Shown in pieces: positions 15,868 to 24,148 of a stretch of DNA of 30,558 bases. The position numbers were made by a program, and so were the translations under genes. Source of the stretch: Thermoproteota archaeon (GTDB lineage Archaea; Korarchaeota; Korarchaeia; Korarchaeales; Korarchaeaceae). The stretch lies in the NCBI GenBank assembly GCA_003661365.1, contig QMVZ01000004.1:1-30558 (forward strand), written 5' to 3'. The notes below the pieces were generated by a model. It ran no database searches and was not told where the DNA came from. It saw only the letters and a program-made list of their open reading frames with translations. Position 1 is the stretch's first letter. Every line of letters starts with the position of its first letter.

Positions 15868-17019
15868 TTGGGAAAGGCCGTTCTGACGGGGAGGCACTTC
15901 TGGTATGGGAATATTGCCATAGCTGAAGGTGCTATAGCTGCAGGCTGCAGATTCTTCGCGGGTTACCCCATAACCCCTGCCAGTGAGATAGCAGAGCATA
16001 TCTCCAGGAGGTTTCCAGAAGTAGGCGGAATTTTTGTTCAGTTTGAGGATGAACTCGCTTCAATGGCGGCCATTCTGGGTGCCTCATGGGCAGGAGTAAA
16101 GTCAATGACTGCAACATCAGGACCTGGCTTCAGTCTGATGATGGAGAATATAGGACTAGGTGTCATGATGGAAGTTCCAGTAGTCGTCGTGGATGTCCAG
16201 CGGGGTGCACCCAGCACAGGTCTTCCTACTCTAACGGCCCAAGGTGACGTTATGCAAGCGAAGTGGGGTAGCCATGGACAGTACGAGATAATAGCCCTCT
16301 CTCCAGAATCCCCTCAAGAGGCCTTTGACCTGACGATACGATGCTTCAACCTTGCTGAGAAGTATAGAGTTCCAACAATCTTGCTTGCAAGCGAATCGGT
16401 ATGCCACAGCGCTGGAAAGGTAGTAGTCCCACCTGAAGAAGAGATAGAGATCGTTTACAGAAAGAAACCTTCTGTTCCGCCGGATGAGTATCTACCCTAT
16501 AAGCCAGACGAGGATTTGATCCCTCCCATGGCATGTGCAGGAGAGGGATACTCAATAAAGACCACAGGCCTTACCCATGATGAGAGAGGTTATCCTGATA
16601 CAACCCCAGAAGCTCAAGAAAAGCTTGTCAAGCGTCTTAATGACAAGATCAGGATGCACAGGGAAGAGATCGTGGAAGTTGAGGAGGATTTCATGGATGA
16701 CGCTGAAATCGCCGTAGTCTCTTACGGTCAGGTCTCTCGTCCGGCCAAAAGGGCAGTGAAAATGGCTAGGGAGGAAGGAATAAAGGCTGGAAGCATAAGA
16801 TTGATAACCGTCTGGCCTTTTGCAGAACACATAATAAGAAAATGGGCAAAACAGGTGGATTTCTTCGTAGTTCCTGAACTAAACTACGGTCAGATCTACT
16901 TGGAAGTAAAGAGAGAAGCCTGCGGAAATGCAGAAACCATTTTAGTACCTAGAATGGGAGGTAGGCTAATTACACCAGAGGAGATCTATCATGAAATCAA
17001 AAAGGTTGTTGGGAGGTGA
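15868..17019 (+). CDS. korA: 2-oxoacid:ferredoxin oxidoreductase, alpha subunit
   Basis: A 383-residue alpha subunit with the N-terminal pyrimidine-binding region of the family: AEGAIAAGCRFFAGYPITPASEI (about 19-41), an FEDELASMAAILGASWAG stretch with the conserved Glu that activates TPP, TATSGPGFSLM, and the STGLPTLTAQGD loop. The C-terminal third (from about 270) is the transketolase-C-like domain. The start is TTG at 15868, with GGAGG eight bases upstream; the ATG at 15864 is in another frame. With KorB it oxidises a 2-oxoacid to acyl-CoA and CO2. 2-Oxoglutarate is the default guess for this architecture, but branched-chain or aromatic 2-oxoacids are not excluded. Confidence 0.94.
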   Translation: MGKAVLTGRHFWYGNIAIAEGAIAAGCRFFAGYPITPASEIAEHISRRFPEVGGIFVQFEDELASMAAILGASWAGVKSMTATSGPGFSLMMENIGLGVMMEVPVVVVDVQRGAPSTGLPTLTAQGDVMQAKWGSHGQYEIIALSPESPQEAFDLTIRCFNLAEKYRVPTILLASESVCHSAGKVVVPPEEEIEIVYRKKPSVPPDEYLPYKPDEDLIPPMACAGEGYSIKTTGLTHDERGYPDTTPEAQEKLVKRLNDKIRMHREEIVEVEEDFMDDAEIAVVSYGQVSRPAKRAVKMAREEGIKAGSIRLITVWPFAEHIIRKWAKQVDFFVVPELNYGQIYLEVKREACGNAETILVPRMGGRLITPEEIYHEIKKVVGR

Positions 17020-17027
17020 GATCTTCA

Positions 17028-17867
17028 ATGGAAGAAACTTGTGAGTTGTTACACCCAATAGATAGGTGGCTAAAAACCGAAAGGATGCCCCACATATGGT
17101 GCCCTGGATGTGGTGTAGGTCCAACGATTCACGCTTGGGTGAGAGCCTTAGAAAGGGTGGGAATAGAGAAAGAGAAAGTTGTCTACGTTTCTGGAATAGG
17201 TTGCTGCGGTAGGGGATCCGGCTATCTGGATGTAGACGGTTTTCACACCACTCATGGAAGGGCAATCCCGTTTGCAGTTGGGCTAAAGCTTGCCAATCCT
17301 GAGCTTTGCGTTACTGTTATATCGGGCGATGGAGATCTGTTCGCCATAGGCGGGAACCATTTCATACATGCTTGCAGGAGAAACAATGATCTGCTTGTTA
17401 TCTGCGTCAACAATTTCATCTACGGAATGACTGGTGGTCAGCTCGCTCCCACAACTCCTCATGGTGGTTATTCGACAACCAGTCCTTATGGAAACATCGA
17501 GCATCCATTTAACACCCCCCATCTAGCTGATGCTGCGGGAGCGGTATACGTAGCAAGGTGGACAAGCATCCATGTAAGAGAACTGGAGCTTTCCATTGCT
17601 GAGGCATTGAGGATGAAGGGCTTCAGATACATAGAGGTTTTGTCTCCTTGCCCAGTAAACTTTGGGAGGAGGAATAATTTCCCTGAACCCGATGCCATGG
17701 CCAAATGGTTTGCCCAGTCCTCAGTGATCATGCATGGAGCCGACACAAGTAAGGTGGCTATCGACATGGGCAAACCCATAATTTTAGGAAACTTCGTTAA
17801 GAGAGAGGGCAAGCCTACCTACTATGAACTTCTTAGGAAGTTAGAGGAGATGAGGCGGAAGAGATGA
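17028..17867 (+). CDS. korB: 2-oxoacid:ferredoxin oxidoreductase, beta (TPP-binding) subunit
   Basis: A 279-residue subunit that binds TPP and one [4Fe-4S] cluster. The TPP-Mg motif starts GDGD (100-103) and continues FAIGGNHFIHACRRN to VNNFIYGMTGGQ. Cluster ligands are likely Cys25 and Cys28 in WCPGCG, Cys59 in GIGCCGRG and a Cys in LSPCPVNFGRR. ATG at 17028 is preferred over GTG 17016, because GGGAGGTGA, which includes the stop of korA, lies about ten bases upstream. The stop overlaps the korC start (ATGA), indicating coupled translation. Confidence 0.95.
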   Translation: MEETCELLHPIDRWLKTERMPHIWCPGCGVGPTIHAWVRALERVGIEKEKVVYVSGIGCCGRGSGYLDVDGFHTTHGRAIPFAVGLKLANPELCVTVISGDGDLFAIGGNHFIHACRRNNDLLVICVNNFIYGMTGGQLAPTTPHGGYSTTSPYGNIEHPFNTPHLADAAGAVYVARWTSIHVRELELSIAEALRMKGFRYIEVLSPCPVNFGRRNNFPEPDAMAKWFAQSSVIMHGADTSKVAIDMGKPIILGNFVKREGKPTYYELLRKLEEMRRKR

Positions 17868-18433
17868 GAAGGAGGGCCAGAAGGGAGGTCATGTTCGCTG
17901 GCTTCGGTGGTCAGGGAATAATAACGGCCGGTTTTATAGTTGGCAGGGCTGCGGCCGTATACGATAACAAGGAGGCGACATTAACGCAAGCCTATGGGCC
18001 GGAAGCCAGGGGATCAACGTGTTATAGCGGCGTTGTGATAGATGATGAGGAGATAGACTACCCGTACCTTCTCAATCCAGAAGTTATAGTGGTAATGAGC
18101 AAGGACGCTTATGAGAAGTTTCTGCCAAGGCTTAGAGAAGGTGGGATCTTGATAGTTGACAGCTCAATAGTCAAACCCGACGATAGGGCGAATAAGTTCA
18201 ATGTCTACGAGGTTCCGGCCACGGAAGAAGCGGAGAAGATGGGTGCAAGAATCGTGGCAAACGTCATCATGCTTGGTTTCTTAGGAAAGGTTTGGGATGC
18301 TGTAAGCGTTGAGGCACTAAGAGAGTCCGTTAAGTCCACTGTTCCAAGAAAGTACTTGGATCTAAACCTCAGAGCATTTGAAAGGGGAGTTGAACTTGGA
18401 GAAAAGGCATTACAAAAGAGGGTTGAGGTGTGA
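17864..18433 (+). CDS. korC: 2-oxoacid:ferredoxin oxidoreductase, gamma subunit
   Basis: A 189-residue subunit that opens with FAGFGGQGIITAG, the nucleotide/CoA-binding glycine motif of the gamma family, followed by TLTQAYGPEARGSTCYSGVVI, the second family hallmark. It completes a four-subunit KOR. The ATG overlaps the korB stop by four bases, and the stop lies five bases before the hdrA ATG, so the KOR and Hdr genes are joined with no room for a terminator. Confidence 0.95.
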   Translation: MRRRARREVMFAGFGGQGIITAGFIVGRAAAVYDNKEATLTQAYGPEARGSTCYSGVVIDDEEIDYPYLLNPEVIVVMSKDAYEKFLPRLREGGILIVDSSIVKPDDRANKFNVYEVPATEEAEKMGARIVANVIMLGFLGKVWDAVSVEALRESVKSTVPRKYLDLNLRAFERGVELGEKALQKRVEV

Positions 18434-18438
18434 TCAGG

Positions 18439-20442
18439 ATGGAGAATCCAGCACCTAGGCCATATTCAGATGCTAAGGGAAGATATGGAAAAGAAAGGAT
18501 AGGTGTGTTTGTGTGCCACTGTGGTAGAAATATTGCCGCAACAGTTGATGTAAAGAAGGTTGTAGAGGAGATTTCAAAGCATCCAGCCGTTGTGCATGCA
18601 GAGGACTACGACTACATGTGCAGTAAGCCAGGTCAAGAGCTTATAGAGAGAGCTATTGAGGAAAAGGGATTAACTGGAGTAGTTGTCGCTGCTTGCTCTC
18701 CTTCGATTCACGAAACAACATTTAGAGAGGTTGTTGAACACGCTGGTCTAAACCCCTACAGATGTGAGATGGCGAACATCAGGGAACAGTGCAGCTGGGT
18801 TCATGAGGAGAGGGACAAAGCAACAGAGAAGGCTACGAGGCTTATCAAGAGCGTTATCGAAAAGGTGGTTAGGAATGAGGAGCTTGAGCCTGTCAAGGTT
18901 GGTCTACACAAAAAAGCCCTAGTAATAGGTGGAGGAATTGCTGGAATTAGGGCCGCTCTTGACATAGCAAATGCTGGCTTTCAGGTTATCTTAGTGGAGA
19001 GGAAGCCCACTATAGGAGGACACATGGCCCAGTTGGCGGAGACCTTCCCAACACTTGACTGCGCCCAGTGCATCCTAACCCCGCTAATGAGCGAAGTCGC
19101 CAATCACCCAAACATCAAGCTGTTAACCCTTTCGGAAGTTATTGATGTTGAGGGATATGTGGGAAACTTTCACGTGCGCATCAAGAAGAATCCCCGGTAT
19201 GTGGACCCGGATAAGTGCAACCTTTGTGATAATTGTACAGAGGTCTGTCCTGTAGTTGTTCCCTCTGAGTTTGACGAGGGATTAAGCCTTAGGAAGGCTA
19301 TTTATATACCGTTCCCTCAAGCCGTGCCATCCTCCTATGTTATCGATCCAGATGCTTGCCTTGGAATGAACCCAATAATTTGTGGTAAATGTGCAGAACC
19401 TGATGTTTGTGGTCCAGGCGCAATTAACTTCTATGATCAGCCCGAAATAATAGAGGAAGATGTTGGGGTCATAATTGTTGCAACTGGTTACGAGATTTAC
19501 GACCCTAAAAAAATCAGCGAGTACGGAGCTGACAAGTATCCGGACATAATAACCTCCCTTCAGTTTGAACGCCTGCTTTCTCCAAATGGTCCCACAGGAG
19601 GAATACCGAAGAGGCCCAGTGACGAGAAAATCCCGAAGAGAATAGCCTTCATTCACTGCGCAGGATCCAGAGACGAGAAACATCGGCCCTATTGCAGTCA
19701 CATTTGTTGTACTTACTGTTCGAAACACGGTCTCCTGTTCAAGGAGCTTGTACCTGATGCCGAAGTTTATTCCTTTTACATAGACATCAGGGCTGTGGGG
19801 AAGAACTATGAAGATTTCGTGAAAAGAGCCCAAGAAGAAGCTGGTATTCAATTTATCAGGGGCAAGGTCTCCAAAATTTACGAAGAAGACGGAAAAGTGA
19901 AGATATTTGCTGTTGATACCTTGTTGAACAGAAGGATAGAGGTTGAGGTCGACATGGCTGTCTTGGCCTTGCCAATAGTGCCAGCTCAGGGAATTGCAGA
20001 TTTGGCAAGCAAGATGCGAATTCAGATTGATAACTACGGCTTCCTTCAGGAACGTCACCCGAAGCTACATCCGGTAGAATCTGCAACACCTGGCATCTTT
20101 TTTGCTGGTGCTGCGCAATCTCCGAAGGACATACAGGACACAGTGGCCCAGGCTAGCGCCGCTGCAAGTAAAGCATTGGAGATTCTTACACAGGATGAAA
20201 TAAGCCACACACCAACGGTCGCCAGTGTGGATAGAGACCTTTGCAGTGGATGTCGCCTTTGCCTTTCCGTTTGCCCATATGGGGCCATAAGGATAGTAGA
20301 CGGTAAGGCTGAAGTTAATGAGATAATCTGCGAAGGATGCGGAGCATGTGTTTCCACGTGTCCTTCTGGCGCGATAAGCCTTAGAAACTTCACAGATGAA
20401 CAGCTTGATGCCATGATCGAAGCGGTTGTGGGAGGGATTTAA
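18439..20442 (+). CDS. hdrA: Heterodisulfide reductase-like subunit A (FAD, iron-sulfur)
   Basis: A 667-residue flavoprotein, the bifurcating core of HdrABC. An N-terminal domain with VFVCHCGRNIA (Cys26, 28) and ACSPSIHE is followed by an FAD-binding fold, VIGGGIAGIRAA (about 162-173), and by LDCAQCILTP (Cys208, 211). Iron-sulfur motifs are seen at Cys260/263/266/270, at Cys307/315/318/324, and as two C-terminal ferredoxin motifs at 602-612 and 631-641. A CCTYC cluster lies at about 423-427. The length is that of a single, unfused archaeal HdrA. In methanogens HdrA splits electrons from MvhADG between ferredoxin and the HdrB disulfide site. ATG at 18439 has GAGGTG eight bases upstream and is favoured over GTG 18430. 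Confidence 0.96.
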   Translation: MENPAPRPYSDAKGRYGKERIGVFVCHCGRNIAATVDVKKVVEEISKHPAVVHAEDYDYMCSKPGQELIERAIEEKGLTGVVVAACSPSIHETTFREVVEHAGLNPYRCEMANIREQCSWVHEERDKATEKATRLIKSVIEKVVRNEELEPVKVGLHKKALVIGGGIAGIRAALDIANAGFQVILVERKPTIGGHMAQLAETFPTLDCAQCILTPLMSEVANHPNIKLLTLSEVIDVEGYVGNFHVRIKKNPRYVDPDKCNLCDNCTEVCPVVVPSEFDEGLSLRKAIYIPFPQAVPSSYVIDPDACLGMNPIICGKCAEPDVCGPGAINFYDQPEIIEEDVGVIIVATGYEIYDPKKISEYGADKYPDIITSLQFERLLSPNGPTGGIPKRPSDEKIPKRIAFIHCAGSRDEKHRPYCSHICCTYCSKHGLLFKELVPDAEVYSFYIDIRAVGKNYEDFVKRAQEEAGIQFIRGKVSKIYEEDGKVKIFAVDTLLNRRIEVEVDMAVLALPIVPAQGIADLASKMRIQIDNYGFLQERHPKLHPVESATPGIFFAGAAQSPKDIQDTVAQASAAASKALEILTQDEISHTPTVASVDRDLCSGCRLCLSVCPYGAIRIVDGKAEVNEIICEGCGACVSTCPSGAISLRNFTDEQLDAMIEAVVGGI

Positions 20443-20443
20443 G

Positions 20444-20857
20444 ATGAGCGAAGAGTTTGAGCCCAAGATCATCGCGTTTCTTTGTAGATGGTGTGGTTAT
20501 GCTGGAGCAGACATGGCTGGGACTTCCCGATTAAAGTATCCGCCCACGATTACGCCGATCCGAGTTCCATGCACCGGAAGAATTGATATGGAACACGTCC
20601 TAAGGGCCTTAAAAATATCTGATGGTGTCTTAATTGCAGGGTGCCATACTCCGGGAGACTGCCACTATGTCCGAGGGAACTTTCAATGCTTTAAGCGCGT
20701 TACCCTCCTAAAGAAGTTCCTAAAACAAATGGGGATAAACCCAGCACGTGTCAGATTAGAATGGATTTCGGCAACAGAGGGAAGGAAATTCGCCAGAGTG
20801 ATAAAGGAGTTTACTGAAGAATTGAAGGAATTAGGCCCGTTGAGGGGAGTGGAATGA
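20444..20857 (+). CDS. mvhD: MvhD-type iron-sulfur electron-transfer subunit
   Basis: A 137-residue linker that carries electrons from the [NiFe] hydrogenase to HdrA. The family pattern is clear: CRWCGYAGADMAG (Cys14, 17), VPCTGRID (Cys43) and GCHTPGDCHYVRGN (Cys67, 73), ending with LEWISATEGRKFA. These cysteines hold a [2Fe-2S] cluster in characterised members. The GCHTPGDCHY segment has a one-residue insertion relative to the usual GCHPGDCHY form as I remember it. ATG at 20444 starts two bases after the hdrA stop, with GGGAGGGAT as ribosome binding site. Confidence 0.94.
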   Translation: MSEEFEPKIIAFLCRWCGYAGADMAGTSRLKYPPTITPIRVPCTGRIDMEHVLRALKISDGVLIAGCHTPGDCHYVRGNFQCFKRVTLLKKFLKQMGINPARVRLEWISATEGRKFARVIKEFTEELKELGPLRGVE

Positions 20858-21840
20858 GAAAGATAAAGCTGGCTGTAGATTACGGCTCGATATGTGGCGG
20901 CTGTGATGTCGCATTTATTGATGCTGGTGAGAAGTTAATAGAACTGGCTAATGCTGCCGAAATAGTCTTTTGGCCAGCTGTTGTAGACGGCAAAGAAGAG
21001 GACCTGAGGAAAACTAGAGAAATAGATATAGGCATATTCTTTGGTGCAATTCGTACTGAAAGACATAAAGAGGCCCTTGAACAGCTAAGGGAGAAATCCC
21101 GTATATTGGTAGCATTCGGAACTTGTGCATGTTATGGTGGAATTCCAGGTCTTGCAAATTCGGTTGAAAGCCGAGTTCTGCTTAAAAAAGGATATGTGGC
21201 TACAAAGAGCACGGACAATCCTGATGGCAAGCTGCCAGGATTTGAGGAATTTAAAGAGGCTGCTTTAAGACTACCTAGACTTAGATCTTTAGTTTCACCC
21301 ATTTGCGACTTTGTGGACGTAGATATTTGGGTGCCAGGTTGTCCCCCACCAGTTGAATCTGTGAACAAGCTGATAGATGTAGTTAAAGATCTACAGGAAG
21401 ATCAGGTGCCACCAAAAGGACTTTTTATCGCTGAAGGAAGGAGTTTATGTGATTTCTGTGAGCGTGAAAAGCCAGAGGTGCTACGTATAAAGAGATTTAG
21501 GAGGGTTCACGAAGGCGAGATCAAAAGGGATGAATGTTTCTTAAAACAAGGAATCATTTGCCTGGGGCCCGTAACGAGGGGTGGTTGCGGGGCAAGGTGC
21601 ATTGATGCGAATATGCCATGTAGAGGGTGTTTCGGACCTGTTCCAAACGTTGAAGATCAAGGGACTAGGTTCCTAAGTGCAGTTGCTTCAGCGCTCATGG
21701 CTGAAGAGGAGCGAGAGGTGGGTGAGGAAGAGTTAAGAAAACTGATAGATGAATTACCAGACCCGCTAGGGCTCTTTTACATGTATTCCCTTGCTGCATC
21801 CATAATAAACAGGAGGTACTTGGATTTGGAGGGAGATTAA
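20854..21840 (+). CDS. mvhG: Group 3 [NiFe] hydrogenase small subunit
   Basis: A 328-residue iron-sulfur subunit. The proximal cluster ligands appear as SICGGC (Cys14, 17), GTCACYGG and VPGCPPP. Two further clusters are provided by CDFCEREKP, a Cys in DECFLKQGIICLGP and the Cys-rich GGCGARCIDANMPCRGCFGP. There is no twin-arginine signal, so the enzyme is cytoplasmic, as expected for group 3 (MvhADG-like) hydrogenases. The start codon overlaps the mvhD stop (ATGA), with GAGGGGAG upstream. Partner of the large subunit encoded next. Confidence 0.95.
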   Translation: MRKIKLAVDYGSICGGCDVAFIDAGEKLIELANAAEIVFWPAVVDGKEEDLRKTREIDIGIFFGAIRTERHKEALEQLREKSRILVAFGTCACYGGIPGLANSVESRVLLKKGYVATKSTDNPDGKLPGFEEFKEAALRLPRLRSLVSPICDFVDVDIWVPGCPPPVESVNKLIDVVKDLQEDQVPPKGLFIAEGRSLCDFCEREKPEVLRIKRFRRVHEGEIKRDECFLKQGIICLGPVTRGGCGARCIDANMPCRGCFGPVPNVEDQGTRFLSAVASALMAEEEREVGEEELRKLIDELPDPLGLFYMYSLAASIINRRYLDLEGD

Positions 21841-21842
21841 GG

Positions 21843-23312
21843 ATGGGTGAGAAAGAGAGAAAGATCATAACGATTGAGCCGGTTACTAGGCTTGAGGGAG
21901 AGGCTAAGATCAATATAATATTGGATGAGGAGGGAAATGTTAAGGACGCTTACTTTCAAGTGATGGACTATAGGGCCTTTGAAGTCCTCTCGGTTGGAAG
22001 ACAGGCAGAGGAAATGCCCAGAATAGCAAATCGTATTTGCGGGGTTTGCTCCTGGGCTCACCACATGGCAGCTGTAAAGGCCTTAGACCAACTTTTTGGA
22101 AGAGATCCGCCTCCAACTGCAAAGAAGCTGAGAGAGCTTTCATACTGTGCCCACACCATCCACAGTCACATAATTCATTTCTTCCTCTTCGCTTCTCCAG
22201 ATCTCTTCCTCTCGCCAGATGCAGAGCCATCAGTAAGGAACTTCATTGGTCTTCTTCAGAGGCATCCTGAGCTCACTAAAAGGGCTCTCAAGTGGCATAC
22301 AGAATCAGAGAGGGTACAAGAGATCATTGGAGGGAAGGCGGTTCATCCTCCGTTTGCAATTCCAGGAGGAGTAAGCAAACCCTTAACTGAGGAGGAGAGG
22401 GTAAAGGTCATAGAAAAGGCAAAGGGATTGCTGGACTTCTCCCTAGACTCCCTTTCCTTCTTCAAGAAGAACATTATTGAAAACGAAAAGTATAGGGACC
22501 TGTTTTTCGGCGATCTTTATCGTCTGGAGACCTATTACATGGGATTGGTGGATCCAAATAACCAGATCAACTTCTATGATGGGAAAATACGGGTCATAGA
22601 CCCTGAAGGTCATGAAACCTTCAAATTTGATTGCTCTGACTATCTTGATTATATAGCAGAGAGAGTTGAGCCTTGGACTTATACCAAATTCCCATATTTG
22701 AAGAAGATCGGGTGGAAAGGACTTGTAGATGGAAAAGGAAGTGGAGTCTATAGAGTAAATTCACTCCCACGCTTAAATGTATCAAAAGGTATGCCAACAC
22801 CTAAGGCACAAGAGGCTTACGAGGATTTCATGGATACATTGGGCAGACCAGCTCACGCCACTCTAGCCTTTCATTGGGCGAGATTGATAGAGATGATATA
22901 TTGTTCTGAAAGAATGCTTGAGCTTTTGGAAGATCCAGAAATCACCAGCAAAGATGTCATGAATTACACGGGTGATTACAAGGGAGAAGGTATGGGAGTA
23001 GTAGAAGCTCCCCGCGGTACGCTAATCCATCACTACGAAGCTGATGAGAATGGAATAATCACGAATAGCAACTTAATAGTGCCAACTACCATGAACAATG
23101 CCGCTATATGCATGGAGATTAGGAACTCGGCTAGGAAACTTATTAGAGGAGGAAATGTACCAGAAGGAGTCTTAAATCGGGTAGAGATGGCTTTTAGGGC
23201 ATATGACCCATGTTTATCCTGTTCTACCCATGCTTTGCCGGGAGAAATGCCACTTGAGGTCGTAATAATGAGTGAAGATGGAAGGGTACTGAGGAGGCTG
23301 AGGAGAGGTTGA
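21843..23312 (+). CDS. mvhA: Group 3 [NiFe] hydrogenase large subunit (Mvh-like)
   Basis: A 489-residue catalytic subunit with both nickel-binding motifs: RICGVCSWAHH (Cys66, Cys69) near the N-terminus and DPCLSCSTH (Cys457, Cys460, His463) near the C-terminus. A 26-residue tail follows His463 and should be removed by the maturation protease encoded by the next gene. TRLEGEAKINI at the start is also typical. It oxidises or forms H2, exchanging electrons with HdrA through MvhG and MvhD. All four active-site cysteines are present, so the enzyme should be functional. GGAGGGAG lies seven bases before the ATG. Linkage to hdrA and mvhD suggests subgroup 3c. Confidence 0.96.
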   Translation: MGEKERKIITIEPVTRLEGEAKINIILDEEGNVKDAYFQVMDYRAFEVLSVGRQAEEMPRIANRICGVCSWAHHMAAVKALDQLFGRDPPPTAKKLRELSYCAHTIHSHIIHFFLFASPDLFLSPDAEPSVRNFIGLLQRHPELTKRALKWHTESERVQEIIGGKAVHPPFAIPGGVSKPLTEEERVKVIEKAKGLLDFSLDSLSFFKKNIIENEKYRDLFFGDLYRLETYYMGLVDPNNQINFYDGKIRVIDPEGHETFKFDCSDYLDYIAERVEPWTYTKFPYLKKIGWKGLVDGKGSGVYRVNSLPRLNVSKGMPTPKAQEAYEDFMDTLGRPAHATLAFHWARLIEMIYCSERMLELLEDPEITSKDVMNYTGDYKGEGMGVVEAPRGTLIHHYEADENGIITNSNLIVPTTMNNAAICMEIRNSARKLIRGGNVPEGVLNRVEMAFRAYDPCLSCSTHALPGEMPLEVVIMSEDGRVLRRLRRG

Positions 23313-23779
23313 ATTCTACCCTGGTATTGGGTTGGGGCAATCCTTTATTTGGTGATGACGGCTTTGGAGTTAGAGTAGTGGAAAAACTGAGGAAAATGAA
23401 TCTTCCAAAAGACATAAGGGTAGAATCCTGCTCTTCTTCCCCGTTCTCAGTTATGAGAAAGATGCTCAATTATAGGAAGGTCATAATAATAGACACGCTC
23501 CAGATCCCACACGTAAAAGAGGGGAGTGTTTTAAGACTTAACCTTAAAGAGCTCTGTGACTCACCAAACCTAATCAATCCACATAGCCTTAGTCTTCCAG
23601 CTGTCTTGGAAATTTACAGAACTTTGTACCCAGATCAGGTCCCTGATGAGGTACTCGTCGTAGGTGTGTGTGTTGGACCTCCCAAAGTTAGCGAGGGGTT
23701 GTCAGAAGAGGTTGAGGCAAAAATCGACGAGGTTGTTGAGTTAGTTGTGAGAGAGGTAGGAGGTAAGGGAAATGAATGA
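23309..23779 (+). CDS. [NiFe]-hydrogenase maturation endopeptidase
   Basis: A 156-residue protease of the HybD/HycI/FrhD class that trims the C-terminal tail of the large subunit after nickel insertion. LVLGWGNPLFGDDGFGVRVV carries the first nickel-contacting acidic residue (Asp16/17), IIIDTLQ the second (Asp62), and NPHSLSLP the His (His92). The start is TTG at 23309, which overlaps the stop of the large subunit (TTGA) and has GGAGAGG just upstream. Position directly after its presumed substrate supports the call. No other hydrogenase assembly genes (hypABCDEF) are in the window. Confidence 0.92.
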   Translation: MNSTLVLGWGNPLFGDDGFGVRVVEKLRKMNLPKDIRVESCSSSPFSVMRKMLNYRKVIIIDTLQIPHVKEGSVLRLNLKELCDSPNLINPHSLSLPAVLEIYRTLYPDQVPDEVLVVGVCVGPPKVSEGLSEEVEAKIDEVVELVVREVGGKGNE

Positions 23780-24143
23780 GCTAGCTAAGAGGGTGATCGA
23801 GATCAGCGGTCAGAACGTCTATGCATGCTATCAGTGCGGTTGTTGTAGTGCTGGATGCATGTTCACTGAAAAGATGGATATCCTACCAAATCAGGCAATT
23901 GCACTCATTCAGAGGGGAGATAAGAGCGTTCTCGAGAAAGAGACGCCTTGGATATGTGCATCCTGTTTCGTCTGTACTGTAAGGTGCCCAAGAGGCTTGG
24001 ATGTGGCGGCAATTATGGAGGCTTTAAGAGAAATCAAGATCAGGGAGAGGGACTTCATAAGAGTAGATCTCAGGAAAATCGAAAACATAGAGAAACTACC
24101 GCAAATAGCAATAACAGCTGTAGCTCAAAAGTTCACGTGGTGA
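23772..24143 (+). CDS. hdrC: Heterodisulfide reductase-like subunit C
   Basis: A 123-residue iron-sulfur protein linking HdrA to HdrB. Two [4Fe-4S] motifs are intact: CYQCGCCSAGC (Cys19, 22, 25, 29, with an extra Cys24) and CASCFVCTVRCP (Cys62, 65, 68, 72). It is shorter than methanogen HdrC (about 185 residues), lacking much of the C-terminal extension. The ATG overlaps the protease stop by eight bases, with AGGAGGT about eight bases upstream. Order hdrC-hdrB matches the hdrCB unit of methanogens, whereas hdrA here is separated from it by the hydrogenase genes. Confidence 0.95.
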   Translation: MNELAKRVIEISGQNVYACYQCGCCSAGCMFTEKMDILPNQAIALIQRGDKSVLEKETPWICASCFVCTVRCPRGLDVAAIMEALREIKIRERDFIRVDLRKIENIEKLPQIAITAVAQKFTW

Positions 24144-24148
24144 TCGAG

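Noticed and set aside
19282..20058. Long open frame (258 codons) on the minus strand inside hdrA
   Set aside because: It lies wholly antisense to a gene whose every motif is conserved, and its translation shows no domain or membrane logic. It is a by-product of the hdrA codon pattern.
20055..20472. Two overlapping minus-strand frames at the 3' end of hdrA
   Set aside because: Antisense to the C-terminal ferredoxin motifs of HdrA, and no ribosome binding site or family match.
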